A stretch of DNA of 64,000 bases from Phycisphaeraceae bacterium (lineage in GTDB: Bacteria; Planctomycetota; Phycisphaerae; Phycisphaerales; Phycisphaeraceae): contig JANQFR010000010.1 in NCBI GenBank assembly GCA_028277745.1, positions 1-64,000 on the forward strand, given 5' to 3'. Made by a program: the position numbers and the translations under genes. Shown here piece after piece: positions 1-9,800 of this stretch; the first letter of the stretch is position 1; each line of letters opens with the position of its first letter. Under the pieces are notes generated by a model. That model saw nothing but the letters and a program-made list of their open reading frames with translations. It ran no database searches and was not told the DNA's origin.

Positions 1-554
1 AGCCGACGTGCGAGTTCTGTCAGCCACCGCTGTCGAGCCTCGCGCACGATCAGGTCGGGATCGGTTACGAGGCCGCCGCGTTGCTCGACCGGCTGATGCG
101 GGGCGAACCGCCCCCGGCGGGCCCGACGCTGCTTCGGCCCCTGGGGATTGTCAGCCGCGCTTCGACCGACGTGCAGCAGACCGACGACCCGGCGTTGGCC
201 GTGGCCCTGCGGTTCATCCGCGACCACATCGGTGACGGGATCACGCCCGCTGACGTCATTGCCCAGGCCCCCGCGTCGGCCCGCACGCTGCAGCGCCGCT
301 TCCTCCGCCTGCGCGGCCACACGCTCGGCGTCGAATTGCGGCAGGCCCGCCTGCGCCGGGTCGAGCAACTGCTGCAGGCCCGAGACGCCCCGCTGGCCGA
401 GATCGCCGGCGAGGCGGGCTACACCCACCTCTCTCAGATGTGCCGCGAGTTCAAGGCCGGCACGTCGATGACCCCTACGCAGTACCGCCGCCGTTTCCGG
501 GCCGGTCGGCCGGTGGAGCCGGATGTTCAAACCGATGCGGGTCCGGACGGCTGA
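1..554 (+). CDS. XylR-type transcriptional regulator, C-terminal part (5' end outside window)
   Basis: The reading frame is open from base 3, so the gene begins before the window. The visible protein starts with the end of a LacI-like sugar-sensing domain (PPLSSLAHDQVGIGYEAAA, the usual last strand and helix) and continues into an AraC-type double helix-turn-helix of about 100 residues (ARTLQRRFLRLRG, then a second helix pair ending GTSMTPTQYRRRF). This order is that of E. coli XylR-like regulators, which bind a sugar with the N-terminal domain and direct-repeat DNA with the C-terminal one. It runs into the convergent oxidoreductase gene, and the two coding ends overlap by 28 bases. The ligand cannot be read from this fragment. 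A second regulator of the same architecture lies at 2616-3782. Confidence 0.85.
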   Translation, partial: PTCEFCQPPLSSLAHDQVGIGYEAAALLDRLMRGEPPPAGPTLLRPLGIVSRASTDVQQTDDPALAVALRFIRDHIGDGITPADVIAQAPASARTLQRRFLRLRGHTLGVELRQARLRRVEQLLQARDAPLAEIAGEAGYTHLSQMCREFKAGTSMTPTQYRRRFRAGRPVEPDVQTDAGPDG

Positions 555-2281
555 GCCTCGGCGTCCCGGCGCCCCCCGGGCCCAACGGACACGCCGTTGA
601 GGTGGGGCGTCCGCGGATCGCGGGCCGCGTGGGGGACGGTCGACGGCCAGGTCAGTTCGATCCCCTGCTCGACCAGCAGGCCCTGAAATGCTTCGAGGCG
701 CCCTGTGCTGCGGCGCACCGCGCGGGGGGGGAGGTCGTGGCGGAGACAGAACGCCGCCAGGAGGCCGGCCGCTTCGCCGATGTTCCATTCCACCGGGTGC
801 AGGCGGTAGCAGCCGTTGGTGATGTGGGTGACGCCGATGTTCTTGCAGGCGGGCAGGAGGTTCTCCATGCGCCGGGGGATCAACGCCCCGAGGGGGATCT
901 GGAACGGCAGCGAGTCGGTGTCGACGTAGTTATGGCCGGCGGTGTCGGGGTGCAGGTCGATGCGGTAACTGCCGACCCCGACCGAATCGTGGAAGTACTC
1001 GGCGGCCAGGCCCTCGGGCTGCTCGGGGCTCGGCCGGCCGGGCACGGCGGGCGTGCCTCCGCGGGCGGCGACGCCGACGTGGTTTTCGGTGACGGTGAAC
1101 TCGGCAAGGACCCGGCGGGACTCGCGGATGTAGGGCGCCTTGGCGAGGCCATCGGGCGTGCCGACCAGGTCGGGCCGCAGGTACAGGCCGGGATAGCCGG
1201 CCCCGCCGTCCGGGCGGGGCGCCTCGGTTTGTAGCCAGTGAACCAGGCTGAGCGACAACTGCCGGGCCCGGTTGAGGTGGTGCGCGACTTCGTCGGCGGG
1301 TTTGTCGATGATGTTGCCCAGCCAGTAGTCGTTCTGGGGCCAGTTGACGATCGTCGCCTCGTGCACCGGATGCCGGCCATCGTAGTGGTCGCGCGCGATG
1401 ATGCGGCGGTAGCGCCACAGCGATTCATAACCCGGCCGGCCCTCCAGTTCCTCGGGGAAGAGGACGCACTTGCGTCGCCCCAGTGTGAACGGGTTGGTCG
1501 CTTCCCAATCGAGCAGCGGCCCGGACCACGTCGGGGTCATCGCCGGGACGTAGGCCCGCCAGTGGGCGTACTCGGCGGGCTGCTCGGTCACGTGGCACAC
1601 GCCCGGCGCGGGGTCGTATGCCAGGGGCAGGCACCAGGTCAGGGCCTGCACCGCGTCGGGATCGGCCGGCCCCGCCAGGGCGCTGGGCTCGCCGTGGTCG
1701 GCCTGGGACTCGGCCCCGCTGACGTATTCAGCGCCCGACAGCGCAAGCAGGTCGCCCAGTTCGCTCGCGTCGAGGACGTAGCGGGCGACGACCGTCTCCT
1801 GCTCGCCGCTGACAGCGTTGGCGAAGGTCACGCCGCGGATGTGATCGCCCAGGACGTCGCAGTTCACAGGCGTGCGCCGTGTCCGGAGGTCGAGCCGATT
1901 GGCCGCGGCATAAGGCAGGAGCATCGACTCGAGAACCCCCAGCGCGACCCTTGGCTCGCAGGCGACGCGCGAGACGTCGCACATGCCGGGATTAAGCCTC
2001 GCGTCGCGGCGGGCCGACGCACGCAGGGGGTAGTATTCACGATAGAACCGGCGCACGTGCTGGCGGAATCGGCGGTAACGCCGCGTGCATCCGAAGTGCT
2101 CGATCCACGGGTGCTCGTCGGGCGGGACCGCCTGCGACGTCAACTGCCCGCCGATCCAGTCCGTCTCTTCCGTCAGCACCACGCGATACCCCAGCGACGC
2201 CGCGGCCATGGCCGCGGCGCACCCGCCCACGCCGCCGCCGACGACCAGCACGTCCGTTTCATCCTTCCGTGTCACATTCAT
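527..2281 (-). CDS. FAD-dependent oxidoreductase (FAD_oxidored family)
   Basis: A 584-residue protein with an N-terminal Rossmann fold: GGGVGG at residues 15-20 followed by an acidic residue (E38) at the end of the second strand, the standard FAD-binding arrangement. The downstream DWIGGQLTSQ segment is typical of the FAD_oxidored family (PF12831), which is common in planctomycetes beside sugar genes; substrates are mostly unknown. No signal peptide is seen, so it is probably cytoplasmic. The ATG at 2281 is preceded by GGAG about 11 bases upstream. It is divergent from the XylR-type regulator at 2616 and convergent with the regulator fragment at 1-554, so either may control it. The family call is firm; the reaction is not known. 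Confidence 0.85.
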   Translation of the reverse strand: MNVTRKDETDVLVVGGGVGGCAAAMAAASLGYRVVLTEETDWIGGQLTSQAVPPDEHPWIEHFGCTRRYRRFRQHVRRFYREYYPLRASARRDARLNPGMCDVSRVACEPRVALGVLESMLLPYAAANRLDLRTRRTPVNCDVLGDHIRGVTFANAVSGEQETVVARYVLDASELGDLLALSGAEYVSGAESQADHGEPSALAGPADPDAVQALTWCLPLAYDPAPGVCHVTEQPAEYAHWRAYVPAMTPTWSGPLLDWEATNPFTLGRRKCVLFPEELEGRPGYESLWRYRRIIARDHYDGRHPVHEATIVNWPQNDYWLGNIIDKPADEVAHHLNRARQLSLSLVHWLQTEAPRPDGGAGYPGLYLRPDLVGTPDGLAKAPYIRESRRVLAEFTVTENHVGVAARGGTPAVPGRPSPEQPEGLAAEYFHDSVGVGSYRIDLHPDTAGHNYVDTDSLPFQIPLGALIPRRMENLLPACKNIGVTHITNGCYRLHPVEWNIGEAAGLLAAFCLRHDLPPRAVRRSTGRLEAFQGLLVEQGIELTWPSTVPHAARDPRTPHLNGVSVGPGGRRDAEAQPSGPASV

Positions 2282-2321
2282 TCGTCAAGGCACTCCAATA
2301 AAACGCCAATCCTCTCCGACA

Positions 2322-2334
2322 CGTTCTGAGAACG
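2322..2334. promoter_or_regulatory. 13-base palindrome upstream of the oxidoreductase gene
   Basis: CGTTCT-G-AGAACG is a perfect palindrome centred about 47 bases upstream of the oxidoreductase start codon. The position suits an operator. No second copy was noticed, so the assignment rests on symmetry and position only. Confidence 0.3.
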
Positions 2335-2342
2335 CGTGCGAG

Positions 2343-2422
2343 AAGCCGGTCCTGAGCGCAGCGAAGGTCCGGATCGCGTCGACAAAAAACATCCGGACCT
2401 TCGCTGCGCTCAGGACCGGCTT
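2343..2422. repeat. Perfect 32-base inverted repeat, related element at 11339-11380
   Basis: The left arm (2343-2374) and right arm (2391-2422) are exact reverse complements over 32 bases, separated by a 16-base loop. The arms contain CCTTCGCTGCGCTCAGG. A variant of the right arm recurs at 11339-11380. A long perfect hairpin with a related copy elsewhere suggests a REP-like or MITE-like dispersed element; as RNA it could also terminate transcription, although there is no T-run. Confidence 0.85.
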
Positions 2423-2615
2423 GATCACACGTGGGATAAGGAGATCGCGGCCATCTTTGATAACACGCCGGCTTCAGCGGGGTCAGTGAAATGTGTGCCG
2501 GTGCGGAAAAGTCGATACGGATTGACGGGAATACGCATCGGAAAGACCGGTCTCGGCGCCTGTTTCTTGTCCTGCCCCGGGTTATGCTGATGGCCCCAGG
2601 TTGTTCCGTTCAGCC

Positions 2616-3782
2616 ATGCCCCATCGTCGCGTCATCCTGTTGGTCGAATCTTCCTCGGCGTATGGCCGCGGGTGCCTCCTGGGCGCCGCGCGTTACGCCC
2701 GTCTTCACGGACGTTGGACCTTCTGGCACGGGGCGCGGTCCATGCCTGACCGGAAGACCGTGGAGCACCTGTCCCGGTGGAAGGGCGACGGCGTCATCAG
2801 CCGGATCGATGACGCGCGGGTGCTCAAGGCGGTCCAGCAGCTCAACCTGCCGATCGTCGATACGCGCTGCGCGATCCGGACCCCGGGCATCCCCTCGATC
2901 ACCGCCGACCCGACCGAGGTGGTGCGGATGGCCCTGGACCACCTGCGCTCCAAGGGGTACGGCCACATCGTGTACTGCGGCCTGCCGGGCGTGGATTTTT
3001 CCGACGCCCGCCAGCGTGCTTTCTGTCGGTTACACGACGCTCCCGGGGGCTCGGTCTTTCGGCATGAAACCCCCAAGCCCCGCGGCCAGACCGGCTCGGG
3101 CGTCGACGGCGGCGGCCTGGGAGCGGATGCGGCGCTGGTGCGCTGGCTGCGCAAGCTGCCCAGGCCGGTCGGGGTGATCGCTTCGCACGACCAGCGGGGC
3201 AAGCAGGTGCTGGAAGCCTGCGCCGCCGCGGGGCTGCGGGTCCCTTATGACGTGGGGGTGGTGGGGGTGGACAACGACGAGGTCGTGTGCGAGTTGGCGG
3301 ACCCGCCACTGACGTCGGTCTCGCCTCACGCGGAGGCGGTGGGTTACGACGCCGCCCGGCTCCTCGACGTGATGATGAGTGGGGGGCACGTTGAGGAAGG
3401 GGAGCACCTGGTGGCGCCGCAGTACATCCGCCTGCGGACCTCGACGGACACGACGGTCGTTCAGGACGAGAACCTGACCGCCGCGATCAGTTACATCGAC
3501 CGGCACATCGGCGAGGGGGTGAATGTCGCCGAGGTCGCCGAGCACACCGCGCTCTCACGATCCAGCCTGGAGCGGCGTTTCCGCGAGCACCTGGGATGCA
3601 CCCCGCGCGAATTCATCCTTCAACGGCGCATCGACCGCATCCGGCGGCTGCTTCGGGAGCCGAACCTGAAGATCAGCGACATCGCGCATCGTTGCGGCTT
3701 CCGAACCACGAGCCACATGATCGCGCTGTTCCGCGCCCGGACCGGGCAAACGCCCAGCCAGTACCGCCGCGGGATGACGTGA
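2616..3782 (+). CDS. XylR-type (LacI sensor plus AraC DNA-binding) transcriptional regulator
   Basis: A 388-residue regulator. Residues 1-270 form a LacI-like periplasmic-binding fold (VILLVESSSAYGRG at the N-terminus, VGVVGVDNDEVVCELADPPL near its end). Residues 285-385 are an AraC-type DNA-binding domain with two helix-turn-helix motifs (SLERRFREHLG; ISDIAHRCGF) ending in the signature GQTPSQYRR. The architecture matches XylR of E. coli, which senses a sugar and binds direct repeats. The ATG at 2616 is chosen because the protein then begins at the fold; a TTG at 2601 is an alternative. It lies 170 bases upstream of a PEP-CTERM gene, and a 21-base-period direct repeat in that gap is a plausible binding site. 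The inducer is unknown. Confidence 0.9.
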   Translation: MPHRRVILLVESSSAYGRGCLLGAARYARLHGRWTFWHGARSMPDRKTVEHLSRWKGDGVISRIDDARVLKAVQQLNLPIVDTRCAIRTPGIPSITADPTEVVRMALDHLRSKGYGHIVYCGLPGVDFSDARQRAFCRLHDAPGGSVFRHETPKPRGQTGSGVDGGGLGADAALVRWLRKLPRPVGVIASHDQRGKQVLEACAAAGLRVPYDVGVVGVDNDEVVCELADPPLTSVSPHAEAVGYDAARLLDVMMSGGHVEEGEHLVAPQYIRLRTSTDTTVVQDENLTAAISYIDRHIGEGVNVAEVAEHTALSRSSLERRFREHLGCTPREFILQRRIDRIRRLLREPNLKISDIAHRCGFRTTSHMIALFRARTGQTPSQYRRGMT

Positions 3783-3801
3783 CCGCGACGCCTTTCACGC
3801 G

Positions 3802-3833
3802 ACGCATTTACGACACGGAATTACGCATTTTCG
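3802..3833. promoter_or_regulatory. Direct repeat ACGCATTTWCG, candidate XylR-type operator
   Basis: ACGCATTTACG (3802-3812) and ACGCATTTTCG (3823-3833) match at 10 of 11 bases and are exactly 21 bases apart, two helical turns. AraC/XylR-type regulators bind such direct repeats, and the site lies between the end of the regulator gene and the next gene. The assignment is inferred from position and spacing. Confidence 0.5.
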
Positions 3834-3952
3834 GGCTTGTTCCCCACACGCCGCCGTGGTTTACTCCGAGGGTCCCATGTTGTTGCCGGCTCGGGTCGGG
3901 CGTCTTCGTTTCGTTCCATGTGCATGCGTTTCAAGTCTCTGGAGGCTCAGCC

Positions 3953-4708
3953 ATGAAAACGCGACAGGATTGGGCGGCGGCCTGGATCATGACGGCGTTC
4001 GTCGTCGGGGTCGGCGCGGCGCACACCGCGAGGGCAAGCCTCATCGTGACCGAGGGGCAGAGCAACGCGGCGTGGACCGACACGCCGACCATCGAGGCGG
4101 GGCCGCTGACCCACGACAACGTCGAATACGTTTCGAGTTCGACGCTGCGATCCCAATCGTTCACCGTCGTCGAGGGCGGCCTGCTCGACAAGGTCGATCT
4201 CCAATACGCGACGCGGCTCAACGGCAACAACGGCCATCTCGACACGGTGACGGTCAGGCTGGTCGAGCTGGGGGAGAGCGGGCAGAGCGCTGCGGATCAG
4301 TACGCCAACCTGGACAACCTGTTCTCCACCGACCTGACGTTCGACATCACCCAGGCGAGCGACGGCCGGAAGGTGCTGACGATCGACTTCACCGGCGACG
4401 ACGAGGTTATGCTCCAAGCAGATCGTGTCTACGCCCTGGAACTGCACGGCGGCGACGGTTCATTCGCGGTTGTCCGTGACAGTTCCCACGGCAACCCCTA
4501 CAGCGGGGGCAAGTACTACATCGCCTCGTTCGACGCGCAAGCGGGCGCGTTTGGCGATCGCCGTTCTTACGGCTCGACCTTCAACCCGCCACGCGCCGGG
4601 TCGGACCTGTCCATGGCCTTATACGTCGTGATTCCCGAGCCGGCTGGGGCCGCGCTGCTGGGGATCGGCAGTTTCATGGTTTTTCAGCGCAAAAGAGTGG
4701 TTTTTTGA
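3953..4708 (+). CDS. PEP-CTERM surface protein, function unknown
   Basis: A 251-residue secreted protein. It has a signal peptide (residues 1-27, ending TARA) and a mainly beta-strand body whose ALELHGGDGS and DTVTVRLVEL segments recall jelly-roll domains. The C-terminus has PEP followed by a hydrophobic helix (AGAALLGIGSFMVF) and basic residues, a PEP-CTERM sorting signal slightly off the local consensus. Such signals are recognised by an exosortase and anchor or release proteins at the cell surface. GGAGG lies 8-13 bases before the ATG. It follows the XylR-type regulator and opens a run of plus-strand genes leading to a pseudopilin and a giant glycosidase, so it may be part of the same response. 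Confidence 0.8.
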   Translation: MKTRQDWAAAWIMTAFVVGVGAAHTARASLIVTEGQSNAAWTDTPTIEAGPLTHDNVEYVSSSTLRSQSFTVVEGGLLDKVDLQYATRLNGNNGHLDTVTVRLVELGESGQSAADQYANLDNLFSTDLTFDITQASDGRKVLTIDFTGDDEVMLQADRVYALELHGGDGSFAVVRDSSHGNPYSGGKYYIASFDAQAGAFGDRRSYGSTFNPPRAGSDLSMALYVVIPEPAGAALLGIGSFMVFQRKRVVF

Positions 4709-5010
4709 CGGATCGGGTGTTTTATTGTCGCCGGTCCATCGCATTCAGACCGGCCGTGAGCAGAGTGATGATATCCCAAAAATTTGTATGAAACATTAAA
4801 AGTGCACTGATTTAATGTATTATGGGTTCGTGCTTTTTGTGCAGGTGTCAAGGTCCCGGTTCTGTGCCGGGACGGATCGTGAGGCAGCCGCAACGCGGAA
4901 TCAGTGGGGCCGTCTGGCCTCAAATCGTGTCGTCCCTGATGGATTGGCGTTAATCAACGGTTGCTGAGAGACACTTCTTGTATGAACCCTTTATTGCGGA
5001 GGATCATGTC
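4709..5010. other. Intergenic region with AT-rich operator-like palindrome and a hairpin
   Basis: This 302-base gap between two PEP-CTERM genes is unusually AT-rich from 4778 to 4825. It contains a nested palindrome (4793-4818), a TATTAT box at 4818-4823 and a perfect 7-base stem GTCCCGG/CCGGGAC at 4853-4859 and 4867-4873 that would form in the leader RNA. No gene is visible. It probably carries the promoter for the second PEP-CTERM gene. Confidence 0.55.
4793..4818. promoter_or_regulatory. Nested palindrome ACATTAAA-N10-TTTAATGT
   Basis: The outer arms ACATTAAA and TTTAATGT are perfect inverted repeats of 8 bases, and the spacer contains the smaller palindrome AGTGCACT. It lies about 190 bases upstream of the next start codon beside an AT-rich -10-like box, so it may be an operator. 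No copy was seen at other promoters in the window. Confidence 0.4.
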
Positions 5011-5757
5011 ATGACCCGGATCGCCGCCGCCCGAACCGTCGCCTGCCTCGCCGCCGTTGGCCTGCTGACCGCCGCCCAGGCCGGGGCCGCGACCATCGCC
5101 AGCTACAACTTCACCAGCGACGAGTCGGACCAGGTCGGCGCCGCCAACCTGAGCGCGAGCAACGTGACCTGGCAAGCCAACCTGATCCACAATAGCAGCG
5201 GGGGACGATCCAACGTCAACGGCAACCTGTTCTTCCGTTCGGTCGCCGTCGCGGACAGCAAGGCCGCCAGCCTGGACAACGGCTCGGGGCTGGGCGACTA
5301 CGTCAGCTTCACCGTCACGCCCGACGCCGGTTTCCAGTTCGAGTTTGACACGTTTGCGTTCAATTACGGCTACGACGCCGGCATCAGGGAAGATGTCGCC
5401 ACCTCCGTAAGCTTCTTCGTGCAGGTGGTGATCGACGGCGTCGCGACCGAGGTCGGCTCGGTCTTCACGGATGTGCAGAACGTCGGCGACCCGCGTGACC
5501 AGTCGGCGCCCAACACCACCACACCGGCGATCGATCTGAGCGGGCTGGGCGTGATCGACTCGGCCGCCGAGTTCCGTATCTACCTCTTCGACGCCTCGAA
5601 CAAAGACAGCGCCACGTTCTCCCGCCTGGATGATTTCGTCTTGAACGGGCAGGTCTCCGCGATCCCCGAGCCCGCGACTCTCGTATTAAGCGCTATCGGC
5701 CTGATGCTGATCCATCGCCGCCGCGGCGCTCGCCGAAGGAGCCCACGCACCGTATGA
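5011..5757 (+). CDS. PEP-CTERM surface protein, function unknown
   Basis: A 248-residue secreted protein with a signal peptide (MTRIAAARTVACLAAVGLL, cleavage near QAGA-AT), a beta-rich body and a C-terminal signal IPEPATLVLSAIGLMLIHRRR, which is a good PEP-CTERM motif. The start at 5011 is preferred over the frame opening at 4978 because the signal peptide begins there and GGAGGA lies 8 bases upstream. The body (IASYNFTSDESDQVGAANLS and later strands) resembles concanavalin-like or jelly-roll surface proteins, but no family could be named. It precedes the pseudopilin gene by 142 bases. Confidence 0.85.
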   Translation: MTRIAAARTVACLAAVGLLTAAQAGAATIASYNFTSDESDQVGAANLSASNVTWQANLIHNSSGGRSNVNGNLFFRSVAVADSKAASLDNGSGLGDYVSFTVTPDAGFQFEFDTFAFNYGYDAGIREDVATSVSFFVQVVIDGVATEVGSVFTDVQNVGDPRDQSAPNTTTPAIDLSGLGVIDSAAEFRIYLFDASNKDSATFSRLDDFVLNGQVSAIPEPATLVLSAIGLMLIHRRRGARRRSPRTV

Positions 5758-5899
5758 AAACGCATGAAAAATTGCCAGGACGGCACAGCCGCGCATCCGC
5801 CAAGGCGACACTCGCCCGCGGAGCTTTCCTCTGCGCCGCTGGCGGAGCCACCTGATCCCCTTCAAGGAACGGTCGGGGCCCGACGGAACTTTTCATCAC

Positions 5900-6733
5900 A
5901 TGATCCATCACAAAACAACATCTCCTCATTGGCATAAAGGCTTTACGCTGATCGAACTTTTGGTTGTGATGACGATCATTGCCCTGTTGATCGCGCTGCT
6001 GCTGCCGACGCTGCGGAAAGCGCGGGAGGCCGCCGAGGCCGCCACCTGCCTCAGCAACCTGCGTCAGCTCACCATCGGCAACGTCACCTACGCCTACGAC
6101 CACGAAGGCTATGTCACGGCCAGTTCAAGGTCCGGGGGCGGCTGGCGGCACTGGATGGTCTACCTCAGCGGCCGACAGCCGGTCACCTGGAGCGGGACGG
6201 CGCGGACCACCGCCTACGTCCCCGCCGGGCCGGTCTATGGCTGCCCGTCTTTCGAGGTGTACGACATCAACGTCAAACGGAACATCTACGGCAATAACGA
6301 GCGCTACGCGTACGGCATGTACAGCCCCCGTCCCGAAGACCAAGACAAACGCGGTTGGGGCTTCGATGAGTACCTGGACAACGGCCAGAGCGGCTCTTCC
6401 GAGCGGGTCTGGTATTACCTCCTGCCCGACCGGGCGCCGGCGCCGGCCGACGTCGGCTGGCTGGCGGACGCCTCGACGGGGGTCAGGTACTGGGGCTGGC
6501 CCTGGTCTTTACGGACCGCGCTGCCCAGCGGCAACTGGAACCCTGACCAGGGCGACTATCGCAACGGCCGGCTCGACTGGGACGGCCGCATCCGGCTGAT
6601 CCATAACGAGAGCGCCAACGTCTCGTATATGGACGGCCACGCCGAGCGTCAGCCCGCCGACGACCTGCACGATTCGGCCATGAACGTGCGCTACTTCCGT
6701 GATCAGGACGGCAATGGATTGACCTACCCATAG
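5900..6733 (+). CDS. Pseudopilin-like protein with prepilin N-terminus and H-X9-DG motif
   Basis: A 277-residue protein starting with a type IV prepilin leader: HKG at residues 12-14, then [20 protein letters not shown], the processing site and hydrophobic helix recognised by prepilin peptidase. Near the C-terminus His235 is followed after nine residues by Asp245-Gly246 ([13 protein letters not shown]), the H-X9-DG motif of a family greatly expanded in planctomycetes and Lentisphaerae. Such proteins are thought to be processed like type II secretion pseudopilins. It sits between a PEP-CTERM gene and a giant glycosidase gene, the same company kept by the paralogue at 28704-29510, which suggests a role at the cell surface during glycan use. 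Exact function unknown. Confidence 0.9.
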   Translation: MIHHKTTSPHWHKGFTLIELLVVMTIIALLIALLLPTLRKAREAAEAATCLSNLRQLTIGNVTYAYDHEGYVTASSRSGGGWRHWMVYLSGRQPVTWSGTARTTAYVPAGPVYGCPSFEVYDINVKRNIYGNNERYAYGMYSPRPEDQDKRGWGFDEYLDNGQSGSSERVWYYLLPDRAPAPADVGWLADASTGVRYWGWPWSLRTALPSGNWNPDQGDYRNGRLDWDGRIRLIHNESANVSYMDGHAERQPADDLHDSAMNVRYFRDQDGNGLTYP

Positions 6734-6857
6734 CCATGAGGTCTGCGCGCCCCACGGCGGGACGATTGCAGACGGCCAGCACCACCCGAGGCGGCTCCGG
6801 GGCCCGTGGGCCGGGCCCAACCGCCGCCGCTATTTCATCATCCAAGGAGTTGTTGAC

Positions 6858-9800
6858 ATGAAGTCATTCGGCGCCACGATCGTCTCGCTGCTGGCCGTGA
6901 TGGCCGGGGCGGCCTCCAGCGCGGCGGACGCGGCCGACACGGTCGGGCTGATCGATGCGGAGAACCCGACCGCGGGCTGGTCGTTCGGGAACGGGCCGGA
7001 GTTCCCCGGGGCGACCGGGTCGTTGGACGCGGGGGCCGGGGACGACGAAGCGGGCGCGCTGGTCCTGACGGGCGACTTCTCGCAGGGCGGCGGCTACGTC
7101 CAGGCCAGCCGGAAGCTCGGCGATCTTTACCCGGACGCGCTCCGGATGCAGGTGCGCTCGCCCCACGACGACCTGCTGACGATGCGGATCATCGACGCCT
7201 CCGGGCAGTGCCACCAGATCAGGCTGCGGGTCAACCAGAACGACGCCTGGCAGAACGTCGAGTTTCCTTTGCGTCGGTTCTTCGAGCGGATGGGCAAGCC
7301 CGGGGCCGTGCCCGGCGTGGTGCGGTACGAGCATTGGGGCGGCGCGAAGGACGGCCGATGGCACGGCCCGGCCAAGTCGATCCATTTCCTGAGGCGTAAA
7401 CGCAGCGGCGTCAACACGCCGATCCTTGCGTTACGCCAACTCACCGTGACGCAGTCGGCGCTGCCCGCCGAAAAGGCGCAGCGTGACGAGCCCGATTCGC
7501 TCAAGTGGGTCCCGCTCCTCGAACTGATCGAGGGCCAGAGTGAATGGAACTTCTTCAAAGGGCGCGAACTCAAGGGGTCGGACGGATCGTTCAAGCTGTT
7601 GGCCGCCGAGGAACTGCCCGGCGACGAGGCCAACACGCTGCCGAACGGGCACCTGCTCCGCATGACGGGCGATTTTACGGGGCCCGGGTACGTCGGCCTC
7701 TCCCGCGGCCTGTCCTGGGTGCAGGTCCGTTCGCTCGAAGCCCTGCAGCTCAAGCTGCGCACCAGCACCGCGACGAGTTTCACCGTGCGCATCGTGGACG
7801 CGACCGGGCAAACGTTCCAGCGGAAAAACATCAAGCTCAACAACGACGGCCGGTGGAACACGTACACATACGACATCCAGAAGCTCACGACATCCGAGGC
7901 GTGGGGCGGCGCTAACGACCGCAAGTGGCACGGCTCCCCGCGCGGCATCGTCCTGATGCTCAATCACCGGTCCGGCAACGAGGGCAAGCCCACGCTCGAC
8001 ATCGCCGATGTGCGGATCCAGGTCGCGGTGGGCTCAACGGTCGAGGCGCCCAGCTTCAAACACGGTTTCGAGGGCGCCGCCCCGACCGAGGGCTGGTCCC
8101 TGACCGGCGATGTGGCCGCCACCGACGCGGACCCGGCCGAGGGCGAGCGGGCGCTGCGCTTGTCGCGGGGCATCGATCAACTCGATCAGGTGACGCGCGC
8201 GACGGGCCCGGCGTTCGCGGCGCGGCCCGGCGCGTGGGACGTGCGCGCCGCGATGCGGTCGGCGCTGGAGTCGCCGGACAACTCGTTCCGCGGCGTGCTC
8301 CGGCTGCAGTGGCTCGACGGGTCGGGCAAGGCGGTCGACTCCGTCGTGTTGGCGGACCAGTTCGGGATCAACGACTGGGCCGCCGTGCGCAAGCGGGTCA
8401 CCGCTCCGGCGCAAGCGGTCACCGGCCGGTTCCGCGTCGAGATGCTCAAGGCGCACGGCACGGTGGACATCGATGCGCTGGCGGCGTCGTTCGTCGCGGC
8501 CGGCTCGCACGAGGGCAAACGCATCGACCGGGCGCTGATCCGGCATGAGCGCCTGGGCAACCTGCTCTATCCCGGCGACGACCCGACGATGTCGATCGCC
8601 ATTGAAGCCGTGCGCCCGCTGCCTGCCGAGCAACGCACCGTCCGCTACACGCTGCACGACTACTGGGGCAACGAGCAGGGTGCGGCCCGGACCGCGGCCC
8701 TCGAAGCCGACGGCCGCAACAAGGCCCGGCGGTTCGTGTACCGCGGGCAACTCGACCTGAGCGGGTTGCCGCTCGAGACCGGGCGGTACTACGAAGTCCG
8801 CATCGCGGTCCCCGAGGCCGACGGTGAAGCGTTCGAGGACTTCCGCTCGCTCGCGGTGCTCCCCGAAGCCCCGGCCAAGCAACACCCCTGGCAGGAGATC
8901 CCTTTCACCAGCCGCAACTGGGACAACCGGATCAAGGATTACATCCTGCTGTCGGACCGCCTCGGCCTGCGCACGGTGGGCCTGCGGGCCAACATCTCGG
9001 CCAAGCCCCCGTACAAGGCCGGGGTCGCGCAGTACAAGTTGGCGCGGGAGTTGGATATGGGCGTGGTGCTGAACAACGAGATCTGGAAGATCGAGCACCA
9101 CCGCAAGGGGTATCAGGACTACACCGAAGAGGTGTTGCGCGAGGGCACCAGGAACCTGGTCGAGAAATACGCCATGGACGGCAACGCGATCATGACCCTC
9201 GGCAACGAGCCGCCCCTGATCGAGTCCCGCGTGCTGGAAGTCAAGGAGCCTTACCGCATCGTGTATGAGACGATCAAGTCGATCAACCCCAATATCACGG
9301 TCGTGGGCACGGCCATCGGCCCGCAGGACATGTACCTGAAGCACGGCATCGGGGCCCATAAAGATGTTTACGACATGCACACCTACGGCGACCCGGCCGC
9401 GATCCGAAAGATGATGGACCGGTACGAAACGCTGTTTGAGAAATACGGCCACCGAAAACCGATCTGGTCGACCGAGCTCGGCCTCAACAGCCAGGGCCTC
9501 ACACGCCGGGTCGTGGCGAACAATATGATCCGCAAGTTCGCCAGCTTCTTCGCCAAGGGCGGGGAGAACGCCTCGTGGTTCACCATCTATTACCCTGATC
9601 CCAAAGCCAAGCTCCACGGCGGGTCCGAGGACAGTCACAACACCTTCGACGGGCGGTACCGCATCGCCAGCCCGCGCCTCGACGCGATCACCTACTACAA
9701 CATGGTCAACGGGCTCCTCGATAAACGCTTCGTCGAAGAGAAACGCTACCCCGGCGACATCGAGGCGTACTTGTTCCGCGACGACGAAGGCCGATGCTTT

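Larger units (their letters stand above)
2282..2615. other. Divergent intergenic region without a gene
   Basis: This 334-base stretch separates the oxidoreductase start (minus strand) from the XylR-type regulator start (plus strand). It holds a 13-base palindrome (2322-2334) and a long perfect inverted repeat (2343-2422), listed separately. Short open frames here look non-coding. Promoters for both genes should lie here, but no convincing -35/-10 pair was found. Confidence 0.6.

Noticed and set aside
1238..2329. A 363-codon plus-strand frame opposite the FAD oxidoreductase
   Set aside because: The opposite strand has a clear Rossmann motif and family features; this frame has none.
8034..9638. 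A 534-codon minus-strand frame inside the first giant glycosidase
   Set aside because: Antisense to the GH-A barrel region and without family motifs; explained by base composition.
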